Assembly: GCA_013398615.1 (NCBI GenBank)
Contig: VZSR01000520.1
Location: forward strand, 25,317,333 to 25,381,332
DNA length: 64,000 bases
Direction: 5' to 3'
Origin: Brachypodius melanocephalos
Lineage: Eukaryota > Chordata > Aves > Passeriformes > Pycnonotidae
Position numbers and translations under genes: made by a program. Shown one piece after another: positions 13,038-24,200 of this stretch. Below the pieces are notes generated by a model that was not told the DNA's origin, did no database searches, and worked only from the letters and a program-made list of their open reading frames with translations. Position 1 is the first letter of the stretch, and each line of letters opens with the position of its first letter.

Positions 13038-16000
13038 GAATTTCAATGCAATTTACTAAATAAAGACTATTTAACAATCCCTAAATATTGGCCTTCTTAT
13101 TCTACATCACAGTGAAAACGATTGTTCTCAACATTTAGTCACATTATTACACCTGCATTTACAAGTGTTAGAAGTTTTCCTAGCATATGTGCAGCTTGAG
13201 CATACTCAGGAGATAAGCATGCACTCCCTAAGATAACAGCAAATGAAATGAGAAGAAACACATCAGCTATGAGACAGAGAAGGGGTTACTGCTGCTTCAT
13301 TAGCAAGACACCACAAGTATTTTGTGTTTGTCACTTGCTTCCGTGTGCATGTATGCCATCTGCTCCTGAGGGGGTACTGATACAAGAGAGCTAGGCAACC
13401 AAAAATTATTGGGGGGCGAGAGAATCCTTGAAGGAGAAACTAAAGCAAATTCCACATGCCAATGCAAAAACTCCACCCAAAATAGCAATATTCTCTTCAG
13501 ACAGCTACAGCAATGAGTGTGTCAAGAATCAAGTAAAGCAGGATACCTGCCTTGCATGACTAATGTTTGTGGATAAATTTAGTAAAATTTTTAATCTTAG
13601 AACATGACAATATGGAAACATATGATAGTATTCTGAGCAAATAAAAAAGAACAAAACCACAGAGCAGATAAAACCTTTAAAAATCATTAACCAAATCAAG
13701 TCTTTAAATTGTTTTGCTATCTAAGTATCCTATCAGAAATGCCAAAATAACATCAGAAAGAGGAAGGTGATTGACAGAATATGTCAGTCTTAGAAAGCTA
13801 CAACACACACTCAAAGTTGGAGAAGACTATAAGAGAGAGATGGCCAGAATTTCTGGTATCCATGCAACCATTATTATACCATTCATACATACTACCACTG
13901 CCACACTGTGATTAACAGACCAGCGCATTAAGGAGAAAGTTGCAATCAGGTTACGTGAAAAGGACTGAATATCCCTGCTGATTACAAATGACAGCTGATT
14001 TTTTCAGTCAGGTCTGCACTTAGAAAATGCACTGTCTCAGAGGGTAGATAAGCTCTCCTTGGAAGTAGGAGGGCCAAATTCTGCGAATTTTTTCTCATCC
14101 CATACACAAGCAAATCAACACAGTCTTAGTTTAATTAAGAGTTTACAGTGATTCATCACCACAAGATCTACAATGCGATGTTATAAACATTCGTCAAAAA
14201 CGGATAAGCACAGGCCTACATATATATCTTTAACTCCCTACTAAGTCAAAAAGTGCCCATCAAGTACCAGAAAACAAACCACAGGCAGAGAGACATCCAT
14301 ACACTCATTCTAGCTTTGAAATTAACTATTTCTGCTGGTCTACTACTGTAAAAAGATGTGCTAATATTGAAATGTAGTGCCTGACATCTGTTTTGTTTGA
14401 CAAATCCCAAGTACTCTTGTGCCCTTGACATCCACATTCAACTGGATATCTATTAACCATCATCCAATTTCCTAATAAACTAGCACTGCTCAGTATATCA
14501 GAGATTCCTAAGTAAGTAAATGAGATCAGTTTCAAGAACATCACTTCAGGATTCTCTTTCACTGACATTGTTACTGGTCCTGGACTTGCAGGAATCCTTG
14601 ATCATCAGCTTCACTTTTCCATTTTGTGTACTTTCTGAAAAAAAGCTTTTTTCCCCCTTTTTTCCTCCCTCTTCAAATGTATTGTTTTTACCACTCTGAG
14701 CTGTCTTTTTCTTTGCTCCAGCAATATTCCAACCCAAGGAAAGGCCACCTTAATTAGTGAATCCTGTCTGTCTTGCACAAGAGTCATTAATTCCAGTAGT
14801 GTCTCCAGAAAGGCTGTTTAACCACAGACCATAAAATATACCTGTTCCCCACACCCTTTAGTCCACTACAAACTTAGAAGCCAGAAGTGAACTGCTGCAG
14901 CCATAGCTAAAATATCCCAGAGGAAAAAAAGCAGGAGACAATAAAGACAGTCCTTGACGTCTTCAACTCCCCACTATCACAGTAACATAATTAGATTCAA
15001 CTTTCAAATGTTCCTAGATAACAGACCATGTCCATGTTACAGGAAACATCCACTACTCTTAGCCATTCTTGTATGAGGGAAATTCCTTCTTGACTTCAAG
15101 TCCGATCATGGGTTAAACACCAAAAGCATGTCCATGACCTTTTTAATCAAGAGGTTTTTATACCACTGAGACTTAGGCCAGACTTTGAATTTTAGCATTT
15201 TTTGCTGCTCTCCACTGACAAAACTGACTCCATCAAAGCCTAATTTAAGCCAGAAAAGTTTGTAGAGCTTTTTTCTAATTTCATGCCAAACAAACAGCTT
15301 TTAAAGAACTTCCCACAAACCCATTTTAATTTTTAAATTATTATACCGAACAGCAAACGTAAGATACTCCAAGCCAGATGGAAAAACAATTTCACTGATG
15401 ACTTAACAAAGCCACCCTTTAACATCAGTGCCCAGTCAACTGGTACTTCATAAGCTTACCAAGTGATGACATGAAACCCACCAACCCATGCTATCTAAAA
15501 TCAAATACACATAATGCTTTCCACTCACCATGCTAACCATATCAGAGACATATCAGCATTTTAATGGAGGCCACATTATGTCATAAATGACATGCTGTGC
15601 TTTGATGCATATTAAAAGTACAATTTGGAGAACTGAATTAAAAACACAGTGCACAACTTTGTGGAACTGGCCAATTCCTAGACATTGAGCTGGCAAGTTA
15701 TGTCCAAGGAATATAATACACCTTTCATATTTTCTGAAGTTTAAACATACAAGTCTGTGGGGTTTTTTGGTACTGGAAGTTTACTATTTCAAAGCAAATT
15801 GTTTTCCAATTGCTCATCACTATACATCAATATAATGCTCTAAAACCATCACTTTTGATGGTTGTTGATGATGATGACAACACATTTTAAATTCTTTGAC
15901 TAAGCTACTTGAGTAATGACAGAAAGATCGGACCTTTCCAAACATGAAAATACAATGAATCAACGTGTCATCTACAGAAATGGCACAAACATCACTTAAT

Positions 16001-16953
16001 GTGATCTCATAAAACACATCCATCATTCATCTGTAAATCCATTTCATCATATCTAATCCAAAACTCTGCAAATATTAACAGTCAGCCAAAGAAAAAATAG
16101 TATTTTAGCAACAATCTATCACATGACAAGTACTAGTATTTACAGCTTGGTTAGAAATTAAGCACAGAATTCTTTTGGATTAAAATTTAAACGTATCTAT
16201 CTTTCGCCTTAGGAAATTAAAAAATTTCTTGTTGATTTAATTACCAGGTTGATTTTAACCTATTGATATAACTAACAAAACTCAGTCTTAAGGAAGGAAA
16301 GGGGTATAAGTGACTGACTTACCTTATGTTTTTTAATGTATGGTAGATAAATCTATTTTTCCAAGAGCAGCACCTCCAAAATATACAATTTCAGTTCCAA
16401 CAACAACAACAGAAAAGAGACAGCCTTTTCTGACACATTTACAAGGACACTAACATGATTTTGACACCAACTTTGTATTCTGAGCAGAATAACAAGATCT
16501 GTATGACACAAGTTTAATAAACTTCTCACCTTGAAGGAAAGCAGCATTCTTGGAACTAGAAAATAAATCTAAGTCACACAAAAATTGGATAAATACTTAA
16601 TATCTTAAGGAAAGAAAGATTATTAACATCTATCAACATCATGATATTCCTATTTTAGAATGACTACTCACAAAATGGTCATTAAAATAATTTTGTTAAC
16701 AAAAAATGGCAAGTCCATGCTACAAAACATTAGAAACAGACAATTTTTCAGCACTTGATCTACTTTTTATTTAATTAAAAAGGTGGTCATCATCTGAATG
16801 CTATTCTATGGGTTTAAATTCCCTAAAGGCACCATCACCATTAAAAAAATCCCTATATTAATCTAAAAAAAAAGAAAAAAAACAACGAATTTCATATCTG
16901 TAGAACTGCAAGGGAATGTATATGCCTTGGAAACCATTTGAGTGAAAGGATAC

Positions 16954-17081
16954 AAGTTTTGGTATAACGGGATTAAGGATTTCAATGCACGGCTTGCATT
17001 TATAGCTGTTGCACGAACCATAATAGGCAGAATTTTTCCATTCACAATAGCACCATCAAAGAGTGGACCAAAAAATGGAAC
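16954..17081 (-). CDS. RALGAPA1: RALGAPA1 exon, end of Rap/Ral-GAP domain (last exon found)
   Basis: It encodes V-P-F-F-G-P-L-F-D-G-A-I-V-N-G-K-I-L-P-I, then MVRATAINASRALKSLIPLY, QN and two bases (TT). It corresponds to the final helices of the Rap-GAP fold. It is 128 bp, ending in phase 2, with acceptor ttttttattcag. The donor AACTT|GTATCC matches the consensus poorly. One more short exon is expected (family C-terminus of about 45 residues) but was not found downstream. Reading through the donor adds 30 residues to a TAG at 16,863-16,865, with AATAAA in sense at 16,766-16,771. Confidence 0.96.
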
Positions 17082-19021
17082 CTGAATAAAAAATTAAGAA
17101 GTTCAACATAAAGCAAGACAAGATCATAGCTATAACAATTAGCAATCAACATTAACAATAGAGCACTCAAATACATGCCTTTTTCCCTCCTCATTGCTAG
17201 ATAATCAAACCAGTTATTGTGTTGCAAGTCAGACCTTTTCTCTTGTGGAAATATACAGCCATATAACTGCTTGATATCCTTGGCAACAGATAACACAGCA
17301 TTTGGAAAAAAAATTAAGCAACAATTTGAATACTGTGTTTCATCAAAGATCATTTACAAAATTTGCTGCAGAAATCCTAGGAACAGTCATGCATATGATG
17401 TTTATGAGGTTGATAGGCCAGATGATAATATTATAGATGGTAAGAAGCAAAAGAAATAATTACTCAAGTTCTAAAATATTTTCTATCATGGCCCTGGTTA
17501 TTAACATGTCTGTAAGGACCAACCCAGTGTGAAAGTGTCATACAGTTACTGGTGTATTGACCCTCACCTTCTATTTTCTTTTTTTTCTTCTGGTCTTTTT
17601 CCTTTCTACATTATCTAAACAAAAAGACGGTAAGCCCTTTACAGAAGAAATCTGTGTGAAAGTTTCGCCTCTTTGGAGCCTAATTGTAAAAACTTATTTG
17701 TGAGATCAATATAAAACCCAATATTTAGAATAGCTAGCCAGAAAAAAAGGTGAACAGAACAGATAAATAGATCTTATGTTTTGGCATTACATTTCTCTCT
17801 AATCAATCATCATTTTGCAATTAAACCAAACCAAACCAAACCAAACATTCAGTATTAAGTATCTTCATTTCCTGTACATGCAAATAAAGTTCTGAAGCTG
17901 CTGACATAAAGCAGAAGAGCAGCAAAATTTGTTCATCAGCTCAGCAAAGGGAGCAGAGTATACCCTAAATATTCTTCCTGCTAAGAGGAAACAAATGCTG
18001 CAAAAAATTTTAGATCCCTGTATTATTTTTGCCATTAGTCATTTACTATAGTTTTGAGAATACTGAAATCTGATGGAAGGCACTTTTTTTCACATATGAG
18101 GACTTTTTTTCGACTAAGAACAATCCCTGTTTTCAGCAGTTTTTGCTTTCCTTCTTAACCCACATGCTCTCAATAATACAACTATTTGTAGTTAAAGTAG
18201 TAAGAGAAAGAATATATTTATTAGTTAAGAATATAAGTAATCCAACAATAACAAGACTGATTATTTTTTCATGCCTATCAATAGATAGAGACAATCACCA
18301 TAATGAGGTAATCCTATTTCTGTCATACCTCATTTATTAATATGAGTGCTTGTAGTAACAATTTTAATAAAGTATAGAAATTCATGGCAAGTGAATTCAC
18401 ACACAGAAGCTATGTAATACAAAACCTCATGACTACTTTTAGTCAGTCAGTTTAGTGTTCACAACCCTAAAAAATTGTTTTAAGAACAGGGCAAGCATTG
18501 ACATTTGAGGAACAGTCTTTAGGAAGAATGTGTGTTCTCATGCCCAAGGGCTGAATAGTCTTGCTTTACTGAATTACTCTCCAAATTCTTGTGTGGAGTT
18601 AAGAAGAAAGTTAAAAAAAAAAAAGGTTTGAGAGGAAAAAGGGGAATATGACATGGATGGAGGAAGTTGGAACAGGCCATATTCAACCACCTCGGTTATG
18701 TATCAAATTTGATTTAAAAGTTCGACAAGTTTACTGTAATATTTAAATTATTATGCAGAATATTCTATCTTTGTTTCCAGCTTATGTTGTTAGCAGATAT
18801 GCTTTGTAGCATCAGGCCATTGCAATTTCAAGTTACTTGTTTTACTATGCATTGTACTCACTGAGCTCTTCCTTTTCCCTCCTAATACCGCTCCAACTGT
18901 CCATCCTTAAGACCTTAATCACCTTGTTGGATCAATGCATTATACCAAAACCTCAGATTCTAAACAAAACTCAGTTCATGTTAAACACATGAAGGAAACA
19001 CAAAAGAAAACAAATCCTTAC
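17082..19021 (-). other. RALGAPA1: RALGAPA1 intron inside the GAP domain (1.9 kb)
   Basis: Starts in sense at GAG|GTAAGG and ends at tttattcag. It contains a short (AAACC)n array at 17,823-17,846 and nothing else I can support. Confidence 0.9.
17823..17846. repeat. (AAACC)n microsatellite, about 5 units
   Basis: AAACC repeats four full times plus a partial unit. It is the same motif as the longer array at 20,466-20,525. Confidence 0.95.
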
Positions 19022-19180
19022 CTCGGGCTTCTTCATGATCTGGATACTGAACATATGGTTTTTCATGGGATAGATAACTATAAGAACATCACCAAATTCT
19101 GTTGGAATTATGCCTCTTCTATAATCTCGAGTATGTTCTGACCAGACAATGTGTACTTCATCATTTCCTAAATGTCTTAG
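19022..19180 (-). CDS. RALGAPA1: RALGAPA1 exon carrying the catalytic asparagine thumb
   Basis: It encodes L-R-H-L-G-N-D-E-V-H-I-V-W-S-E-H-T-R-D-Y, then RRGIIPTEFGDVLIVIYPMK and NHMFSIQIMKKPE. The Asn at the sixth residue of the exon is the 'asparagine thumb' that Rap-GAP-fold enzymes insert into the GTPase active site in place of an arginine finger. Family knowledge: Lys substitution of this Asn in RalGAP alpha1 impairs GAP activity. It is 159 bp, symmetric phase 0, with acceptor attttccag and donor GAG|GTAAGG. Skipping this exon would leave an in-frame but catalytically dead protein. Confidence 0.98.
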
Positions 19181-20465
19181 CTGGAAAATCAGGGATAAAA
19201 CACCATCAGTTTGAATATTCTTAATTAATATTTTATAGCCAAAGAGCTATATTAAATGTACATATTTAAAAAGACAAACCCACTAAAAACAGGTGAAAAA
19301 AAATTAGTAAAATAACCAAATGACACAACAGTTCTTTTACAATTTCAGTGTATTAGTTGACAGCACTGGTTTGTGCTATATATATATTTATACATTAGTG
19401 TTAATTTCTATTTAAATCAACAGATATGTGAATATCTGTTTCCTACTGGAAGCTAAAATTTTGTTAATACTATCTCAAGAATGCAGAGTAGTTCAACCTG
19501 ATTCACTAAAATGTGTTCAAGATTGACCTCACTGATGGGCAGAAAATTACTAAATTCTGTATGAACTTCTACAGTATGTGAATGGAGATCTGTTTAAAAG
19601 TTACATATCTGAGAAGTTAACCTCATCATTCTAGCCAAATTCCAAACTGCCTACTACAAACAAAAAGCTTTTAAAGGAGAATAGCTGCTGCATTCTCCAT
19701 AGCTCCCAGAATGACTAATATAAATGCTCATTTTCCATGAAATCTGGACACCTTTGTAAAAATAACACCCTGCTCCCCTACAAACTATGAAACGGTTCTT
19801 GATCTGGCTCAGAATGGCTGAATGGGTTCCTCCAAACCCATGCTGTATCCTCAGATGTAATCATATAACCAGATTAAGAAACTCCTTGAACACTCTGGAA
19901 TTATCTGCACTGAAGAACCAAAACACTCCTTCTGATAAACATTATCATCTGATAACAAATGTTCACATCATGTAGCAAGGCTACACTGATCAAATACATT
20001 CAGATTATTAAATGTGAGATTCTTTCCAGTAAGAGTTATTTCTCTCTAAAAAAAGAAAAATTCAAACTGGAATATCTTTTTTATCTCCTAGTGCATCACC
20101 AGTTAATGACAATTATCTCTGTTTTCAGCTTGTTTCCACAGCATTAGGTAGGTGGAATTTGTCAAACAATCACCTTGACATAATTCAAAGGACTGCACTG
20201 TGAACTGCTGTCAACACGTAACATACAAATACCACTCTGAGCATGGACAAGAAGCTATGCTATATAAAAAAGCAACTATTTGCCATAGCACTTTCAGAAC
20301 ACAGTTGCACTTTTAAAAAAGCAAAACACATACACAGTCTTTGGAGAAATTTAATTGCAATCATTCACTTGTTTATTTTACAAAACCTCCTGGAATGACA
20401 AGACCTTTGTCTTGTCTGAAGGCTTACACCACTTGTCAGTAGAGACTCAAAAAAAACCCCCAAAA

Positions 20466-20525
20466 AAACCAAACCAAACCAAACCAAACCAAACCAAACC
20501 AAACCAAACCAAACCAAACCAAACC
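20466..20525. repeat. (AAACC)12 microsatellite
   Basis: Twelve perfect AAACC units (60 bp), preceded by an A/C-rich lead-in from about 20,449. In gene sense it is (GGTTT)n. Perfect repetition suggests recent length mutability. Confidence 0.98.
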
Positions 20526-21016
20526 AAGCTGTCTCTGCTCTTCTCTGTTAGCTTTAAATTATATCACACTGAAGACCAAGATTGTATTTCTATTAAAAAA
20601 TGGATTTTCTTTAGTGTTGGACTGGGCAAAGGACAGGTGGCTTCAATACCCTATCTCTTTGATGCTTGACAAGTAATTTGTTTTGTCTGGATGAGACTGT
20701 ATATACACCTACTCTAAAATGGCTGTGGTGCCTTTGAAGCCACCTGTTCTTGCCTCTTGTGTACACGGCTGCATTATTTTAAACAACACTTACTTAGGGA
20801 CACTCCTGCACCAACACTTAAACCCAACCCAGCAAAAGAATTGGTTACACCAACATTCACTACAATGGGCTTTATTTTACTAGATTAGAATAAAACCAGA
20901 CAGCAATCTGAATGGCTGATGTGCAACAAACAGCAGCTGAAGGACCCTTGGATAACACTTAACAATGACGAACATCACAAAAGACAATTAATTGCAAAAT
21001 TGACGCTCTCCTACCT

Positions 21017-21295
21017 TAGAATCATAGAATTATTTAGTCTGGAAAAGACATCTATGTATCTTTTAAGCACCTTTAAGGGATGACAACTCCACCACTTTCC
21101 TGGGTAATGCTTGACCTGTTCCAATACTTGACAACTCTTTCTATTAAGAAGCTTTTCCTAATATCCAACCTAAACTGCCCCTAGTGTAACTTGAGGCAAT
21201 TTCCTTGTCCTGTCTCTTGTTACTTGGGAGAGGTGACTGACCTCTGCAACACTACAACCTTTCATGTAGTTGTAGAAAATAATAAAGTCAGTAAG
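21017..21295 (-). mobile_element. CR1 LINE 3' end (5'-truncated copy)
   Basis: The plus strand starts AGAATCATAGAAT, the reverse complement of the CR1 3' terminal ATTCTATGATTCT repeat. It continues through the conserved CR1 3' UTR landmarks (TCCACCACTTTCCTGGG, CTTGACAACTCTTTC, CCTAATATCCAACCTAAACTGCCCC, GTTACTTGGGAGAG). It is therefore inserted in the same sense as RALGAPA1. No ORF remains. Confidence 0.93.
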
Positions 21296-24200
21296 AGCAG
21301 TAAGAGTGACAAGACACACACTTAGTTGTTTTTCCTTTCCTGGCTATAACTTGGAGGACTTGATAAGATAAACTCCAAAATACAAAACAAAAAAAACCCC
21401 TTCAACCCCCCCAAAATCAGCAGAAAACGAACTTCTCCATCTTACCTTTTAGTTTTGCAGCAAAACATTAATTAAAAAAACCGTGCACTGTGGCACCAGA
21501 ACAGCCCCATCCATTGATTTTCACCAGGGCAGAGTCCTATCTTTTAAGTTTACACAAGGCTCAGTTCCATTTCAGTCTCCTATAGCATCACTGTCTAATA
21601 AATCATCATCGTTGGCCTCCTCTCCTTTGGCCACTGTTAACCAACTTCTCTCTTAAGGCATGAGATAATTTTTTAAAATGGATCACAAACATCATCTGAG
21701 AGGGGAAAATATTTTTGTTTTAAATTCAGCTCATTTCATTGTACTGGTCTCAAACATAGCCCAAGAAAACAACTTGTTGGCACCTTTGCACTTAGAATCA
21801 TGTGACAAGCTCAGGGAGAATGAGGCTGCCCAGCCAAAGAGAAAGCATGAGGCCAATCAGATTTGAAACGAAGTGTTGTGGAATGTAAAAAATCCACATG
21901 GTCCTAGATTGAGGGATGGCCATCTGGAACACTGACTGAACTCACTGAACCAACTGCTAAAAAGCAGAACTGGGGTCGATACACCATCACTGTACTGCAC
22001 CAATCATAATTCGGCAATATTGAACTACTTACTAAAAGAATTTTTCCTTACTCCTTAATTTGCCATCTTTGCACTGAGAGACAATAAACTCACAGACTGT
22101 TAGAAACAAGTGATGGTGCCAGTGTACATGCCAAATAAATAGCTTTAAACCCCAAAAAATATATATATAGAGAGAGTTTAGATACTGCAGCTTCTTGAGG
22201 GCACCACTGCCTCTGCGTTTCATTTATCAAAGGTTGTCCCTGTGTACCTGTTAGTGATACCTGCAGTCAGTCAGATAGGATACGAGTTCTTGCACTTCTG
22301 TGAAAGCTACCCAGATGGAGCATCACTACTGATACATGCTTTCACATTAGACTGATATAGATTTTGCTAGGATAAAAGTGTACTGTGTGGTTATTTCAGC
22401 AGGATTACTGACAAGGGACACATATTTTTGGATGCCAAGTGTACTGATGCCATAAGCAACTCTTCTTTCCAATTTCAAAGTTTGTTTAACACTCATATAT
22501 ATGTGTGAGAATACATTCCAGGCTAAAAGCAGAAACAACTTCAGAGGAAAAGGAATCAGATTATCTCAGAGTTCCAAGTCCAGTCAAATGTGTTTCACCT
22601 CATGATTATTATTAAGAATGATCTGGCAATGATCCAGTTTGAGTAAAATGCAGAATGGCATCTCTGAAACATGTAATGGATTAAGAGTCAAAATCAGAGG
22701 ATGCAAGTAGGTGCACGATGGTATGAAGTATGAATGGTGGTATATAACAAAAAGAGAAGTACTCAGGATCAAAACCTTGTTTCTATTATAGGTAGTCAGA
22801 TGACTGACAAAAATAATAGACAAGAAAACAAGGTTGCATGTTGCTGATTTTATATTTATGTCTGGAAATTAAGTTCTGGGTAAGTCATTGTGTCCTTTTT
22901 TCAAGTTTAGATCAGAAGAAGTTCTGACACTAACACAGTGCTCTCAATTGCCTCTTTCAGATGTCCTCATCTTGGTCAGCAAGAAAAGGTTCCTTTCAGC
23001 AAGAAAGCTGAAAAAGCACAAGTGGTGGTAACTTGACTCATCAACAACGCTTGATTCATGGAAGAGATCTGATACCTGAAATTGACTTGAAAAGCTTTCA
23101 TGGCTTATTTCATCTTTCATGGTTTTGCATAAACCTTTTAGAAGGAAGAATTTCAGATTTCTCCTCAATTTTTTATTTGAGGACCTTGAAATTGCTAAAC
23201 AACCAAGATCTCCTGCAAGCATAGCAAACATTTTGAGAATCCATCATTCACTGTAATTATTACATGACAGGAGAATCAGAGCCTGACCTCTTTCAACTTT
23301 AATCTGATTCTTTATTTCTTTGTATTGAATTGGAAATGTCCCAGAATTCAGTGCCCTGGACATGAGAAGGAGAAAGATACTGAGCTACAACTACCTCTGC
23401 TCATTGAAGCCTTAAGGACAGACAAAAACATGATTTCCCAAGAAGGTGTGGTCCCAGTGTTATCTAACAGAATGGGATTAGGTGCACGCAGAATGGACAG
23501 CTGTTAAGACTAAATTCTGTGTTAATGGTTATTCAAAACTCACCACCAGTTGTCTCCACAGTTTTTTCCTGACCTTGTTTACCTGAATTTACAACTTCTT
23601 ATGTGCATGCATCACGGTAAGCCTAACAAAGCGCCAATCAGTACCAGAGACGTAAGTCACTGCAATAATATAAATAATAAAAAGTCCTAAGATAATGTTC
23701 TACTTTGAGCAACTGGTAACACACTGGAAACACCTGGAGCTATAGGTTACACACCAGTATTCTAACACTCTAAATGCAGATCAAACTTTCCTGGAGAGTT
23801 CATTATCTAAGCATAAGACATGACACAAAATGGACAAATGCGAAAGTGTTTTACAAATGTAAAAAGGTTTAAAGATCAGAAAAATGTTGTTTATGTCAGC
23901 ATTCTTCAAGAATGAAAGTGTCAAGACCAAAGAAAGCAAGGTTCAGCAATCAAAACAACAGTTTACGATACAGAATAAATTTTAACTGTGTGTATGGAAA
24001 GGTTATCTTGGAAGAAATGTTGTGGGAAAAAGAAGAGTCGTAAGCACAGAATGAATGTAAGAATCCAGAAAGTGGACCAAATTAAAGATGATTTCAGGCT
24101 ATGGGCACAAGTGACAGGCACAATGGTCATGTTATCTGTGGTGATCCGGAAAGGTGGCAATGAGAAAGAGATTAAGAGCTCTGTTTTAGCCATTTTAAAC

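Larger units (their letters stand above)
1..16953. other. Region 3' of the last recognised RALGAPA1 exon: final intron and/or downstream intergenic DNA
   Basis: AT-rich DNA with no recognised coding exon on either strand. I looked on the minus strand for the expected C-terminal block (E-D-F-A-A-Q-V-F, Q-H-H-L-E-P) by its reverse-complement codon patterns and did not find it. Entries below cover the repeats and odd patches: a SINE-like relic near 1.6 kb, a motif-rich segment near 4.5 kb, a GC-rich patch near 6.1 kb, an inverted T/A repeat near 8.2 kb, a CR1 relic at 9.3-9.6 kb and a 94-codon ORF near 12.9 kb. A (CA)-rich stretch lies at about 10,787-10,805. In human the next gene on this side is INSM2, and no INSM2-like sequence is visible here. 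Confidence 0.6.

Noticed and set aside
14546..14737. T-F-E-E-G-G in a minus-strand frame, considered as the missing RALGAPA1 C-terminal exon (T-F-E-D-F)
   Set aside because: Only three residues match. The rest (Lys/Ser-rich) does not resemble the RALGAPA1 C-terminus.
1..16953. INSM2, the expected neighbouring gene
   Set aside because: No GC-rich single-exon zinc-finger reading frame is present. It must lie further left if synteny holds.
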